Notes: generated from the letters alone by a model not told the origin. A DNA stretch of 35,258 nt from an uncultured Bacteroidales bacterium (GCA_902792535.1 CADAZU010000034.1:1-35258); one strand, 5' to 3'; counted from the stretch's first letter, positions 1 to 8,954 are shown. Numbers and translations are program-made.

Positions 1-1
1 G

Positions 2-1303
2 GACATCTATTACCAGCACAACCTGCCGAACAACAACCACTTGTATTTCGACCTTGTGGGTACGTATATCAACAGTAGCAACGACCGCCGTTTTGAGCAA
101 ACACCACTGGGCGAAACGGTTGCCGATACGACCGATGTAACCTCTCGCGTCAGAGGCAACAAATACTCACTCATCGGCGAAGCCATCTACGAGAAAGAAT
201 GGGAGAACATCGCCTTGACGGTCGGCGTACGTCACAACCAGCAATGGATGGAAAACCTGTATAATGTACAAAGGGACGATATACAAGGTACAAAGGTTTC
301 TATGATGACCGCTGAAACCTACGCTTTTGCGGAAGTGCAGCAACGCGTCAAGCAGTTTTCCTATGCTGTGGGTATCGGAGCCATGCACACGTATATCGAG
401 CAAGCCGGACAGAAACAATCAAACTGGATTGCCCGTCCGCAACTGACGCTGAGTTATGACTTCGGAAAAGGTGTGTTCTGGAAATACAAGGGCTATGTGT
501 CCGGCTACCAACCCTCGCTGTCTGCTATGTCGGACGTGGCGCAACAGATTGACAAGTACCAGATTCGGCAAGGCAATCCGAATCTCAAACCCGTTATGTT
601 CGTTGCCAATGAGATGCAACTTTCTTGGCAGTCCAAATACGTCAATCTGAACCTCTGGGCGAACTACTCATACGACCACAAACCTATTATGGATGAGACA
701 CTTGAGCTTTCTACTTTGAGCGATAGCGGTCTTTCTACTCTGAGCGAAGCGGTCTCACCTATGGTCGTCCGCACATACGCCAACCACCGCGGTTTTCATC
801 GTCTGCAAGTGGCTCCGAGTGTGCAGGTGCGTGTGCTCAATAACAGCCTAATCTTCACCGTTGCGCCGTTCGCCAATTACTATGTGAGCCTCGGCAATTC
901 CTACACGCACAAGCATTTCAATCCGGGCGTTCGCGCCAGTATCATGGGCATGTACAAGGGTTGGCAGTTCTTCGGCGAAGTAACCACGCGCAGCAATAAC
1001 CTCTGGGGCGAGACGCTGGAGTACGGCGAGTTCTACCATCATATCGGTCTTGGTTACAATGCCGACAAATGGGGCTTCCGTGCGATGCTGATGAATCCCT
1101 TCTCTGTCAAGGGCTACAGCATCGAGACCAAAGACCTCTCCGCACTTGCTCCGAACACGCAGCACGCCGAGATGCGGGATTTCCGCCAAATGCTCATTCT
1201 CAATTTCCATTGCAACCTCGATTTCGGTACCCAACGTCGCGAAAATGGCAAACGTATCAACAACGAGGACAAAGAAAACGGTATCTTGAGTGGTACGAAA
1301 TAG
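2..1303 (+). CDS. Outer-membrane beta-barrel (TonB-receptor-like) protein, C-terminal part
   Basis: The open frame runs in from the left edge, so the N-terminus (any signal peptide, plug or carboxypeptidase-like domain) is missing. About 433 residues are visible. They have alternating aromatic/polar strands typical of Bacteroidota outer-membrane barrels, and the segment YQIRQGNPNLKP (about residues 180-191) matches the 'GNPxLKP' motif of the OMP_b-brl_3/TonB-receptor family. It should sit in the outer membrane as a receptor or transporter; the substrate is unknown. A 30-bp micro-repeat element (266-295) is translated in frame as VQRDDIQGTK. A near-duplication of 24 bp (707-754) gives LSTLSDSG followed by LSTLSEAV. 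The gene ends 7 bp before the convergent metallopeptidase gene. The family assignment is good, the specific function unassigned. Confidence 0.8.
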   Translation, partial: DIYYQHNLPNNNHLYFDLVGTYINSSNDRRFEQTPLGETVADTTDVTSRVRGNKYSLIGEAIYEKEWENIALTVGVRHNQQWMENLYNVQRDDIQGTKVSMMTAETYAFAEVQQRVKQFSYAVGIGAMHTYIEQAGQKQSNWIARPQLTLSYDFGKGVFWKYKGYVSGYQPSLSAMSDVAQQIDKYQIRQGNPNLKPVMFVANEMQLSWQSKYVNLNLWANYSYDHKPIMDETLELSTLSDSGLSTLSEAVSPMVVRTYANHRGFHRLQVAPSVQVRVLNNSLIFTVAPFANYYVSLGNSYTHKHFNPGVRASIMGMYKGWQFFGEVTTRSNNLWGETLEYGEFYHHIGLGYNADKWGFRAMLMNPFSVKGYSIETKDLSALAPNTQHAEMRDFRQMLILNFHCNLDFGTQRRENGKRINNEDKENGILSGTK

Positions 1304-1310
1304 GCAAATT

Positions 1311-1997
1311 TTATATGAGGCGTAGTTGCTTGCGGAGCGCTTTCCATTGGGGAAGGCGTTGCGTCATGAGGGCTTTGAAAGCAGGTCCGTGGTTTTGGAC
1401 TGCCAGATGGGTCAGTTCGTGAACGACCACATACTCGATACATTCACGCGGTACGCGGGCTAACTCCAGATTGAACAGCAGTTTCCGTTTGCGCGCAATG
1501 CAGCTGCCCCATTCGCTTTTCATGCGTCGGGTGCTCCAAACGACGGGTGCTTCTCCGATACGGAGCAGCCATTCATTGATCATCTGTTCCAAGATAGGAT
1601 GCAGTTGTGCGCGGTACCATTCGTACAAGACCGCCTCGCAGCGCGCCGGTGTGGTCTGCGGTCGGCAGCGCAGAATGATCCGGTTGCCTTCCATCGTCAC
1701 GGAAGGGGAACCGGACGAGAGGGGTTCCACCTGCAGCGTATAGGGGATGCCGAAAAGGAGATGTTGCTCGCCGGAGAGGTATTCGCGGGCTTTGTTGCGC
1801 GGACGGGACAGCACTTTCTCGCGGCTACGGCATATCCATTGCCATTTAAGCATCAGAAAATCCCGCACTTCTTGTTCGCTGACCCAAAACGGAATGCTCA
1901 GCCGCACGCGACCGTCCGGCGGATAGACCGCCAGACGCATTCCACGGATCATCTTGCGCTCTACGTCAATCTCTATGTCCTCCATTCGAATCACCAT
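1311..1997 (-). CDS. YgjP-type M48-family metallopeptidase (DUF45)
   Basis: This 228-residue protein ends in the YgjP/DUF45 zinc metallopeptidase signature: VVVHELTHLAVQNHGPAF near residues 190-207, where the HExxH of HELTH provides two zinc ligands and the glutamate, and the later His of NHGP is the expected third ligand. The upstream 'RRMKSEWGSC' (about 157-166) is also characteristic of the family. There is no signal peptide or membrane segment, so it is cytoplasmic. Family members are often annotated as SprT/YgjP-like proteases of unknown substrate. The start is uncertain: the ATG at 1997 would leave a leader of only about 5 nt from the predicted promoter, and the ATG at 1985 (MEDIEIDVE) is a plausible alternative. 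It is transcribed divergently from the DUF2130 gene. Confidence 0.85.
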   Translation of the reverse strand: MVIRMEDIEIDVERKMIRGMRLAVYPPDGRVRLSIPFWVSEQEVRDFLMLKWQWICRSREKVLSRPRNKAREYLSGEQHLLFGIPYTLQVEPLSSGSPSVTMEGNRIILRCRPQTTPARCEAVLYEWYRAQLHPILEQMINEWLLRIGEAPVVWSTRRMKSEWGSCIARKRKLLFNLELARVPRECIEYVVVHELTHLAVQNHGPAFKALMTQRLPQWKALRKQLRLI

Positions 1998-2007
1998 AAA
2001 CGGGTTG

Positions 2008-2039
2008 CAAAGGTACTACAAAAAATGCACATACGCAAG
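2008..2039 (-). promoter_or_regulatory. Bacteroides-type promoter for the YgjP-like gene
   Basis: On the minus strand the -7 box is TACCTTTG (2008-2015), a perfect TAnnTTTG. About 20 bp upstream is CTTG (2036-2039), a one-mismatch version of the -33 TTTG. Confidence 0.6.
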
Positions 2040-2054
2040 AAATATGCGTCAAAA

Positions 2055-2086
2055 TTTGCACATATCAAAAAAAAGCAGTAATTTTG
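2055..2086 (+). promoter_or_regulatory. Bacteroides-type promoter for the DUF2130 gene
   Basis: TTTG at 2055-2058 and TAATTTTG at 2079-2086, separated by 20 bp, match both halves of the Bacteroidota sigma-ABfr consensus exactly. The start codon is only 18 nt after the -7 box, so the leader is about 10-12 nt, with AAGG touching the ATG. It is back to back with the divergent YgjP promoter. Confidence 0.75.
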
Positions 2087-2104
2087 CACGCAAATCGTGC
2101 AAGG

Positions 2105-3295
2105 ATGAAAGAATTGAAATGCCCCAAGTGCGGGAATGTTTTTACGGTCGATGAGAGCGAGTACGCAGCGCTGCTGAGTCAGGTGAAGAACGCGGAGTTC
2201 GAGAGCGAGCTGGCGCGTCGTGTCCATGAGTTGGAGCAGAGTCACAAGGCGCAGCAGCAGGCGGATCAGGCTCGTCAGGCGGCGGAGCAACAGGCGGCGC
2301 AGTTGCGTCGCGACCAGCAGTTTGCCCAGCAGATGCAGGCGTTGCAGACCCAGATCCAGAGTCTGCAAGCGCAGATAGCGCAGGCGGAGCAGCAGAAGCA
2401 GATTGCGGTGATGGAGTTGCGGCAGAAAGCGCTGACCGAATATGCCAAGAAAGAGCAAGAGTTAGCTACTCTCCGCAGCCAGATGGACGCGCAGTTGAAA
2501 GCGATGCAGGCGCAGGTGGAGTACTACAAGGACCTCAAGACCCGCATGTCCACGAAGATGGTGGGCGAGACGCTGGAGCAGCACTGTGCGACCGAGTTCG
2601 CACGGATCCGTTCCCTTTTCCCGTACGCCTATTTTGAGAAGGACAACGAGGTGGTGGAAGGTACGAAAGGCGATTTCGTCTTCCGCGACTATTCGGAGGA
2701 CAAGGTGGAGTACATATCCATCATGTTTGAGATGAAGAACGAAGCCGACGAGACGGCGACGAAGCATAAGAACGAGGACTTTTTGGCGAAGCTGGACGCC
2801 GACCGACGCAAGAAAGGATGCGAGTACGCGATCCTGGTGTCGATGCTGGAGCCGGACAGCGAACTCTACAACGGCGGAATAGTGGATATGTGCCACCGAT
2901 ATGAGAAGATGTATGTCATCCGTCCGCAGTTTTTTGTGCCGATTATCACGCTTCTTTGCCAAGCCAACAAGAAGAGTCTGGACGCCAAGCGCGAGTTGGC
3001 AATCGTGAAGGCGCAGCAGGTGGATGTGACCAATTTTGAGGAGAAACTGATGACGTTCAAGGACGCTTTCGGCCGCAACGTGCGGCTGGCGAACGAGCGT
3101 TTTGCGGACGCCATCGACGAGATAGACAAGACGATCGCACATCTGCAGAAAGTGCGTGAGAACCTCGTCAAGTCGGGTGACAACCTGAGTCTGGCGGACA
3201 AGAAACTGCAGGAAGTGACGATCAAACGTCTGACGGCAGGTAATCCCACGATGCAGGCAAAGTTCGAGGAAGCGAAGGGTGAGTCAGAGAGTTAG
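2105..3295 (+). CDS. DUF2130 domain-containing protein
   Basis: The 396-residue product begins with a short zinc-finger-like segment (MKELKCPKCGNVF, one CxxC). It continues with a long Gln/Ala-rich coiled coil (about residues 25-150) and then the DUF2130 domain (about 155-350), which includes 'GETLEQHCATEF', 'KGDFVFRD' and 'MFEMKNEADET'. The domain resembles a nuclease-like fold, but its function is not established. I chose the ATG at 2105 over the upstream TTG because the promoter -7 box covers the TTG. The stop codon lies inside an 8-bp micro-repeat array (3286-3320) that forms the whole spacer to sufC. In other Bacteroidota this protein is usually a single gene, so linkage to sufC may be incidental. 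Confidence 0.85.
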   Translation: MKELKCPKCGNVFTVDESEYAALLSQVKNAEFESELARRVHELEQSHKAQQQADQARQAAEQQAAQLRRDQQFAQQMQALQTQIQSLQAQIAQAEQQKQIAVMELRQKALTEYAKKEQELATLRSQMDAQLKAMQAQVEYYKDLKTRMSTKMVGETLEQHCATEFARIRSLFPYAYFEKDNEVVEGTKGDFVFRDYSEDKVEYISIMFEMKNEADETATKHKNEDFLAKLDADRRKKGCEYAILVSMLEPDSELYNGGIVDMCHRYEKMYVIRPQFFVPIITLLCQANKKSLDAKRELAIVKAQQVDVTNFEEKLMTFKDAFGRNVRLANERFADAIDEIDKTIAHLQKVRENLVKSGDNLSLADKKLQEVTIKRLTAGNPTMQAKFEEAKGESES

Positions 3296-3320
3296 TGAAT
3301 TAGAGAATTAGTAAATTAGG
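3286..3320 (+). repeat. 8-bp micro-repeat array between DUF2130 gene and sufC
   Basis: Four imperfect units, the last three being AGTGAATT, AGAGAATT and AGTAAATT. The first unit supplies the TAG stop of the upstream gene, and the array fills the gap to sufC. Confidence 0.75.
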
Positions 3321-3323
3321 AGA

Positions 3324-4073
3324 ATGAGTAAGTTATTAGAAATAAAAGATTTACATGCCTCGATAGGAGGCAAGGAGATCCTGAAGGGTGTGAACCTTGT
3401 GATCAACGAAGGCGAGGTGCATGCCATTATGGGTCCGAACGGCGCCGGCAAATCGACGCTGAGTGCTGTGCTGACGGGTAATCCGGCATACGAGGTGACG
3501 CGCGGCGAAGTGTATCTGAAGGGACAGAACTTGTTGGCGATGGAGCCGGAGATTCGCGCACGCGCAGGTGTGTTCCTTAGTTTTCAGTATCCTGTGGAGA
3601 TACCGGGCGTGAGCATGACCAATTTTATGCGTACGGCGATCAACGCCAAGCGTGAATACGAAGGCAAAGAACCGCTTTCGCCGCGGGAGTTCCTTGCGCT
3701 GATGCGGGAGAAGAAAAAGATGCTGGAGTTGCCGGACAAACTGAATAACCGCTCGGTCAACGAGGGTTTCAGCGGCGGCGAGAAGAAGAAAAACGAGATC
3801 TTCCAGATGGCGATGTTAGAGCCGTGTCTGTCCATCTTGGACGAGACGGACAGCGGTTTGGATATCGATGCGCTACGTATCGTTGCGGAGGGCGTGAACC
3901 GTCTCAAGACGCCGCAGAACGCATCTATCGTCATTACCCACTATCAGCGGCTGCTGGACTATATCGTGCCGGATTTCGTGCATGTCCTCGCGGACGGGCA
4001 GATCGTCAAAACAGGCGATAAGACTCTGGCATTGGAGTTGGAAGAGAAGGGGTATGAAGGGTTGAATCTATGA
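3324..4073 (+). CDS. sufC: Fe-S cluster assembly ATPase SufC
   Basis: This is the ABC-type ATPase of the SUF system. With SufB/SufD it forms the cytoplasmic scaffold that builds Fe-S clusters. The 249-residue length is normal. The Walker A motif GPNGAGKST is near residue 38, the ABC signature is '[11 protein letters not shown]' (the SufC-specific variant), and Walker B is '[12 protein letters not shown]'; the H-loop is 'VITHY'. It is followed by sufD with an ATGA overlap, so the two are co-translated. SufB, which normally precedes sufC in Bacteroidales, is not here; the upstream gene is DUF2130. The large number of Fe-S proteins encoded later in the window fits a need for SUF, but no direct link is visible. 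Confidence 0.95.
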   Translation: MSKLLEIKDLHASIGGKEILKGVNLVINEGEVHAIMGPNGAGKSTLSAVLTGNPAYEVTRGEVYLKGQNLLAMEPEIRARAGVFLSFQYPVEIPGVSMTNFMRTAINAKREYEGKEPLSPREFLALMREKKKMLELPDKLNNRSVNEGFSGGEKKKNEIFQMAMLEPCLSILDETDSGLDIDALRIVAEGVNRLKTPQNASIVITHYQRLLDYIVPDFVHVLADGQIVKTGDKTLALELEEKGYEGLNL

Positions 4074-4735
4074 GCGAGATAATTATTCATAGTGGTGAGC
4101 GGTTCGAACAGGTCTATTTGAACGAGCCCGGGCTGGAGCTGCATTTCGTGCAGGAGGCAGGGTCGACGCTGAAGATTCATGTGCTGAACATTCCTGTTGA
4201 TATATCGGAATATCGAGACATCGAGATATCGAACAATATAATCGTAGAGCAAGTTGGAGAAGGGTGCGAGACGGAGATCTATGCGCTGGCGCATTTGCTG
4301 GGCGAGGCACATGTGACGACCGAGACGCACGTGAAGCATGCCGTGGGTGGCGGCAAGTCGAACCAGCTGCTGAAATTCGTGCTGGAGGACAAAAGCCGCG
4401 GACGGTTTATCGGCGATCTGAAGATCGCGCCGGACGCCCAGAAAGTGGAGGCGCACCAGACTAACCGTAACTTACTGCTCTCCGAGGACGCCGAGATGCG
4501 TACGCAACCACAGTTGGAGATCTATGCCGACGATGTCCAAGCCACGCATGGTGCTTCTACCGGGCAGCTAGACGAGAGTGCGCTCTTTTATATGCAGCAG
4601 CGCGGCATAGACAAACAAAAAGCGCGCCAACTGCTGGTCGGTGCGTTTATGAAAGAGGTGATTGAGGCTATCGGAGAGCAACACTCCGCTGTCAGAGAGC
4701 AGCTACTGAACGCGATTGATGGAGTAGTCGAGTAA
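4070..4735 (+). CDS. sufD: Short SufD/SufB-family protein
   Basis: The C-terminal core of the SufB/SufD family is clear: '[37 protein letters not shown]' (written here only as a family landmark), then '[16 protein letters not shown]' with its conserved His in ATHGAS. It should pair with SufC as scaffold or iron-entry subunit. At 221 residues it is about half the usual SufD length (roughly 400-450) because the N-terminal half is missing. Codons 45-55 carry an 8-bp micro-repeat array (4201-4233). The start overlaps the sufC stop (ATGA), so the short form is not a simple loss of operon structure. The 3' end overlaps the convergent prenyl synthase gene by 33 bp. I call it sufD from operon order; it could be a minimal SufB/D. 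Confidence 0.8.
   Translation: MSEIIIHSGERFEQVYLNEPGLELHFVQEAGSTLKIHVLNIPVDISEYRDIEISNNIIVEQVGEGCETEIYALAHLLGEAHVTTETHVKHAVGGGKSNQLLKFVLEDKSRGRFIGDLKIAPDAQKVEAHQTNRNLLLSEDAEMRTQPQLEIYADDVQATHGASTGQLDESALFYMQQRGIDKQKARQLLVGAFMKEVIEAIGEQHSAVREQLLNAIDGVVE
4201..4233 (+). repeat. 8-bp micro-repeat array inside sufD
   Basis: Units ending in ATCG: GAATATCG, AGACATCG and AGATATCG, preceded by a partial unit. They are translated in frame as part of [12 protein letters not shown]. It sits near the N-terminus of the shortened SufD. Confidence 0.7.
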
Positions 4736-5695
4736 GTCAATCAGACTCTTTTTCTCCGGTGAGTCACGGAATACCGAAAGGGCTTGCGTGGCTTGTTTTT
4801 TATACTCGATCATCCGCTGCACGGCGTACTCGTCGCCCTTGAACCGCAGCACAAAGGACTTGATCTCCTGCAGCGCTTTCTCCGTCTCGGAACCTAATTC
4901 GTTGGCAGCGAGCCGTTCTCCCAACGCACGGATATAGTCCGCTTCGGGTTGCGGCGCGCGGCGGAGCGCGATGATCAGCGGCAGGGTCACTTTACCATCC
5001 CGCAGGTCACTCATCGTCGGCTTGCCGATCTCCTCCAAGTCGCTATAATCGAAGATGTCATCTTTGATCTGGAAACATAGTCCCAACAGTTGTCCGAACT
5101 GACGGAGGGCTGTTCGTTGCCGCGGCGTACAACCGGCGGACTCTGCCCCCACTTCGGCGCAAGCCTGAAAGAGCTGAGCGGTCTTCTGGTCAATGACCTT
5201 CAGGTATCGCTCTTCGTCTATCCACATCGATTGCCCGACGTGGAGCTGGAGCATCTCGCCGCCGGAGAGACTGCGACCCAATTGGGAGACGAGTTCCAAG
5301 ATACGGATATTGCGTACTTCGGCTACCAGCCCGATCACCTTCGCCAGCATATAATCACCCGTGAGAATAGCTACTTTGTTGCTCCACTGGGTATGCACGG
5401 CAGGCTGTCCGCGGCGGGTGTCCGAGCTATCAACGACATCGTCATGCACCAGGCTGGCGTTATGCAGCATCTCCAGTGCTACCGCGGAGCGAAGGGTCTT
5501 GTCTGTAATAGGATTGCATATCTGTGCAGAGAGCAACACAATCAGCGGACGCAGTTGTTTGCCGGCACGCGCAGTAATATAATCCAGCACTTTCTGCTGG
5601 ATCCGCTCGTCCGACTGCATCGTCTCGCGCAACACCTTCTCGTACCGCTTCCAACCTGCCTCTACGGGGTGCCGTATGTCTGATAAACTAGCCAT
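4703..5695 (-). CDS. ispB: Trans-polyprenyl diphosphate synthase
   Basis: A long-chain isoprenyl diphosphate synthase that condenses IPP onto an allylic diphosphate to make the side chain of menaquinone. The first Asp-rich motif is in LVHDDVVDSSDTRRG and the second in QIKDDIFDY; GKQLRP and QACAEVGAESAGCT are also family landmarks. At about 330 residues its length is normal. I chose the ATG at 5695 (MASLSDIRH), because the longer frame to 5737 would run through the promoter. No membrane segments: cytoplasmic. Its 3' end overlaps sufD by 33 bp in convergent orientation. Chain length cannot be read with certainty; ispB is used in the general octaprenyl-type sense. Confidence 0.88.
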   Translation of the reverse strand: MASLSDIRHPVEAGWKRYEKVLRETMQSDERIQQKVLDYITARAGKQLRPLIVLLSAQICNPITDKTLRSAVALEMLHNASLVHDDVVDSSDTRRGQPAVHTQWSNKVAILTGDYMLAKVIGLVAEVRNIRILELVSQLGRSLSGGEMLQLHVGQSMWIDEERYLKVIDQKTAQLFQACAEVGAESAGCTPRQRTALRQFGQLLGLCFQIKDDIFDYSDLEEIGKPTMSDLRDGKVTLPLIIALRRAPQPEADYIRALGERLAANELGSETEKALQEIKSFVLRFKGDEYAVQRMIEYKKQATQALSVFRDSPEKKSLIDLLDYSINRVQ

Positions 5696-5712
5696 TTGAT
5701 GAAAATCGAGCG

Positions 5713-5743
5713 CAAAGGTACTAAAAAAATTGCACATATCAAA
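5713..5743 (-). promoter_or_regulatory. Bacteroides-type promoter for the prenyl synthase gene
   Basis: On the minus strand the -7 box TACCTTTG is at 5713-5720 and the -33 TTTG at 5740-5743, spaced 19 bp. It overlaps the promoter of the divergent gene. Confidence 0.75.
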
Positions 5744-5760
5744 ATTTTTTACTACTTTTG
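5729..5760 (+). promoter_or_regulatory. Bacteroides-type promoter for the zinc-ribbon membrane protein gene
   Basis: The -7 box TACTTTTG is at 5753-5760 with ATTG (one mismatch to TTTG) at 5729-5732, spaced 20 bp. It shares bases with the divergent promoter, so the two may compete. Confidence 0.6.
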
Positions 5761-5786
5761 CCCCAAATTTAAATTCTTATCTCACA

Positions 5787-7355
5787 ATGAAACGCTTTAA
5801 ACTACCCCAAGCAGCAACAATCGCAGGTATTGTTGTGTTGTCTGTCATCTTCATCGGACAGCGAATTTTACTAAACAGGAGTTTTTCGGATAAGCCGATT
5901 CGCATAGTGGTTGACCGCAACGTGCCGCTGGTGTCTATGATCGCCGGCGACGAAGAGACAATCGGCAAGATCAAGAAAGGCGATACGGTCGATTATCTGG
6001 GTGTTGTAGCCGGAACGAGGCACCATCCGTATGGTCTGTTGGTGCAAACGAAAGAGGGTGAACGCGGTCTGCTGGCTGCGGCGGAGATGGGTTTTCCGAT
6101 GATGATGGAGAACGGAAGTGACAGTCTGCCGGTGAAGGTGAAGAGTCTCTTCCGCGAAAAAGGCAAGAATGGCGCAAAAGGCACCTTATATTATAATATA
6201 GTTAGCGCGCGCGGAGAGAAGAAGAAAGTACATCTGGATGAGGTGCGTCCCGTGCTGCCGGACAGCCTGAGCAAAAAGCGGCTGGATAAAGAAGGTGATT
6301 ACTATATGACCAAAGCCAAATTCGAGCGGCTCTATATCGGTCATAAGTTGGCGGAGAACGACGCGCGCTATCGTCCGGCATGGCTGATAGACAAGACCAA
6401 GAAAGGTTTTCTGGCGTATTATCCGAATATCGAGGTGATTGATTCGGACGGCAAGATCCGCAATCCGATAGTAGCCTATGGAGCAGACAGCGTGGCAATC
6501 ACTTATGGTTTTGAGGACAGCCATGCGTACAGCAACAATCGCTGGATCGTCAAATGGATGCCGCTGTTGGGTACGATCGTAGATGTGGACTTCTTCGCGG
6601 CGATGATAGAGAGTTCGATGCGTTATAATTGGATTCACAGCGATGATGAGAATTATAGTGCGAAAGCAGAGATCGAATGGGGCGATATACCTATTCTTTC
6701 CTATGTGGGGCTGTTCTTTTGGATCGTATTGGGTCTGATATGGATCTTCGTGGGCTTTACATTGGTGACTTTGCTCATGGAGGCGGCGCTCTATTTCCGG
6801 TTCACGTATTATCATCTGCCGGATAATATAGTAGCGATTCTCTTTGCTGTTGTAGCAGTTGTGGTAACTTATATCTGGACTGCACTGATGGCGGTATGGG
6901 GATGTCTGTGGCTCTTCCTGCCGGTGATCCCGTTTGCCGGATATTGCGCTTATCTGTATTCCGTCCGTATGCTGTCAACAGCTCCACATACCCGCTGCCC
7001 GGATTGCAAGCGGATGGAGACGATAGAGTTCCACAGCCGTACGTTCCAGCGCGAGTACGACGAATGGCGCCCGGAGTCCAAAGCCATCAGTTCGCATACC
7101 GAGCGGTGGAAGACATGGACGGATGTGACGACCAAATGGAGCGACGGTTCTACTACGCATAGGCGCGAGGACGAACGCAATCATAGCCGTACGACCACTC
7201 AGTATGCCGACTACTCCGTGCTATACCATGTTCGGTTATACCACCGCAATTATTATTGCCCCGAATGCGGATACAAGGAGTACATGCCGGAGGAGGAATT
7301 AACCGAATTACAGCGTCATTATAAGGGTCAACACACTTCCGTAACGGAGAGTTGA
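5787..7355 (+). CDS. Membrane protein with SH3-like segment and split zinc ribbon, unknown function
   Basis: I do not recognise this 522-residue protein. An N-terminal hydrophobic helix (about residues 8-27) is followed by an exported-looking segment that resembles an SH3-like fold ('VPLVSMIAGDEETIGKIKKGDTVDYLG' region), then a long soluble part. Two or three strong hydrophobic segments follow at about residues 308-340 and 350-400. The C-terminal tail contains CPDC (about residue 409) and CPEC (about residue 491), which could form one zinc ribbon from widely separated halves; between them is a basic/aromatic, Ser/Thr/His/Arg-rich stretch. The start at 5787 was chosen because the upstream extension covers the promoter. 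Its neighbours give no clue. Confidence 0.7.
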   Translation: MKRFKLPQAATIAGIVVLSVIFIGQRILLNRSFSDKPIRIVVDRNVPLVSMIAGDEETIGKIKKGDTVDYLGVVAGTRHHPYGLLVQTKEGERGLLAAAEMGFPMMMENGSDSLPVKVKSLFREKGKNGAKGTLYYNIVSARGEKKKVHLDEVRPVLPDSLSKKRLDKEGDYYMTKAKFERLYIGHKLAENDARYRPAWLIDKTKKGFLAYYPNIEVIDSDGKIRNPIVAYGADSVAITYGFEDSHAYSNNRWIVKWMPLLGTIVDVDFFAAMIESSMRYNWIHSDDENYSAKAEIEWGDIPILSYVGLFFWIVLGLIWIFVGFTLVTLLMEAALYFRFTYYHLPDNIVAILFAVVAVVVTYIWTALMAVWGCLWLFLPVIPFAGYCAYLYSVRMLSTAPHTRCPDCKRMETIEFHSRTFQREYDEWRPESKAISSHTERWKTWTDVTTKWSDGSTTHRREDERNHSRTTTQYADYSVLYHVRLYHRNYYCPECGYKEYMPEEELTELQRHYKGQHTSVTES

Positions 7356-7390
7356 TGGCGATGTGTAATTTTTACGTCAATTTTTCCACA

Positions 7391-7418
7391 TTTGTTTGCG
7401 AAAAAAGTAGTACCTTTG
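7391..7418 (+). promoter_or_regulatory. Bacteroides-type promoter for uxaC
   Basis: TACCTTTG at 7411-7418 is a perfect -7 box. TTTG occurs at 7391-7394 (16 bp spacer, short) and at 7395-7398. The leader to the uxaC ATG would be about 66 nt. Confidence 0.6.
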
Positions 7419-7489
7419 CAGCCGTTAATTTATGCAAGGCATAAAGACGTGAGAAACAACATCATTTAACACAATAAAATCTAACAATT

Positions 7490-8908
7490 ATGATCAAGCC
7501 TTTCATGGACAAAGATTTCCTGTTGCAGACAGAGACCGCGCAGGAACTGTATCACAATCATGCGGCTAAGATGCCGATCATCGATTATCACTGCCACCTC
7601 ATCCCCCAGATGGTTGCCGAGAACAAACGTTTCGAATCCATCGCACAGATCTGGCTCATGGGTGACCACTACAAATGGCGCGCTATGCGTTCCAACGGTG
7701 TGGACGAGCGTTTCTGCACAGGCAAAGACACTACCGACTGGGAGAAGTTCGAGAAATGGGCGGAGACCGTTCCGTACACCTTCCGCAACCCGCTTTACCA
7801 CTGGACCCATCTGGAGCTCAAGACCGCTTTCGGTATTGAGGAGCGTCTGAATCCCGAGACCGCACGCGCTATCTATGACAAGTGCAACGACCTCATCGCC
7901 AACGACCCGAAGTTCTGTCCGCGCGGACTGATGAAGCACTACCATGTGGAGCTCGTCTGCACGACCGACGACCCGGCTGATAGCCTTGAGTGGCACAAGA
8001 TGGTGAAGGAAGACCCGACCGCAGAGGTACGCATGTTGCCTACTTGGCGTCCGGACGCAGGCATGAACATCGAAGCCGCTACTTGGAAAGCCTATATCGA
8101 GAAACTGGCTAAGGTAGCCGGTGTGGAGATCCGCAATTTCGCCGACATGGTAGATGCGCTCCAGAAACGCCATGACTTCTTTGAGTCGATGGGTTGCCGT
8201 CTCTCCGACCACGGTATCGAGGAGTTCTACGACGAGCCGTACACCGACGCAGAGATCAACGCCATCTTCCAAAAAGCTCTCGCCGGCAAGGAACTCTCCG
8301 TCTATGAGATCCGCCAGTACAAGCACGCTTATCTCCACGCGCAGGCCGAGATGGACTACGCTTCGGGTTGGACTCAGCAGTACCACTACGGCGCTATCCG
8401 TAACAATAACTCGAAGATGTTCGCGCAACTCGGAGCAGACACCGGTTTTGACTCCATCGGCGAGTTCACAACCGCAAAAGCCATGAGCCATTTCCTCGAT
8501 GAGATGAACAGCGAAGGACATCTGGCTAAGACCATTCTCTATAACCTCAACCCGTGTGCGAACGAAGTAATCGCAACTATGCTGGGTAACTTCCAGGACG
8601 GTTCGGTACCGGGCAAGATCCAGTTCGGTTCGGGCTGGTGGTTCTTGGATCAGAAGGACGGCATGGAGAAGCAGATGATGGCACTCTCCAACCTCGGCCT
8701 CTTGAGCCGCATGGTAGGTATGCTGACCGACAGCCGTTCGTTCCTGAGCTATCCGCGTCACGAGTATTTCCGCCGCACGCTCTGCAACGTCCTCGGCAAC
8801 GACATCGAGAACGGCATGATCCCGTACACCGGCTACGAGAAAGCCCGCGTTCAACAGATGGTAGAAGACATCTGCTACAACAATGCGAAGAATTATTTCA
8901 AATTCTAA
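7490..8908 (+). CDS. uxaC: Glucuronate isomerase
   Basis: UxaC interconverts D-glucuronate/D-fructuronate and D-galacturonate/D-tagaturonate, the first step of hexuronate use in the cytoplasm. The 472-residue length is normal. The amidohydrolase-type metal site appears as 'PIIDYHCHLIP' (about residues 26-36), followed by 'IWLMGDHYKWRAMRSNGV', and the C-terminal 'DSRSFLSYPRHEYFRR' is a family landmark. It belongs with kdgK, kdgA and exuT downstream, but 3.2 kb of accessory DNA now separates it from them. UxaB/UxuB and UxaA/UxuA, needed to reach 2-keto-3-deoxygluconate, are not in the window. It has its own promoter. Confidence 0.96.
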   Translation: MIKPFMDKDFLLQTETAQELYHNHAAKMPIIDYHCHLIPQMVAENKRFESIAQIWLMGDHYKWRAMRSNGVDERFCTGKDTTDWEKFEKWAETVPYTFRNPLYHWTHLELKTAFGIEERLNPETARAIYDKCNDLIANDPKFCPRGLMKHYHVELVCTTDDPADSLEWHKMVKEDPTAEVRMLPTWRPDAGMNIEAATWKAYIEKLAKVAGVEIRNFADMVDALQKRHDFFESMGCRLSDHGIEEFYDEPYTDAEINAIFQKALAGKELSVYEIRQYKHAYLHAQAEMDYASGWTQQYHYGAIRNNNSKMFAQLGADTGFDSIGEFTTAKAMSHFLDEMNSEGHLAKTILYNLNPCANEVIATMLGNFQDGSVPGKIQFGSGWWFLDQKDGMEKQMMALSNLGLLSRMVGMLTDSRSFLSYPRHEYFRRTLCNVLGNDIENGMIPYTGYEKARVQQMVEDICYNNAKNYFKF

Positions 8909-8921
8909 ATGACTACGCATC

Positions 8922-8954
8922 CCCGCTTGCCTCTCAAAACGAGAGGTGAGCGGG
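8922..8954 (+). terminator. Hairpin after uxaC
   Basis: Stem CCCGCT-TG-CCTCTC pairs with GAGAGG-TG-AGCGGG around a 5-nt loop, with one internal TG/TG bulge. No T-tract follows, so it may stabilise the uxaC 3' end rather than terminate. Confidence 0.5.

Noticed and set aside
707-754. Member of the micro-repeat class
   Set aside because: The unit is 24 bp with divergence and respects codons; it looks like an ordinary in-frame duplication in a surface loop.
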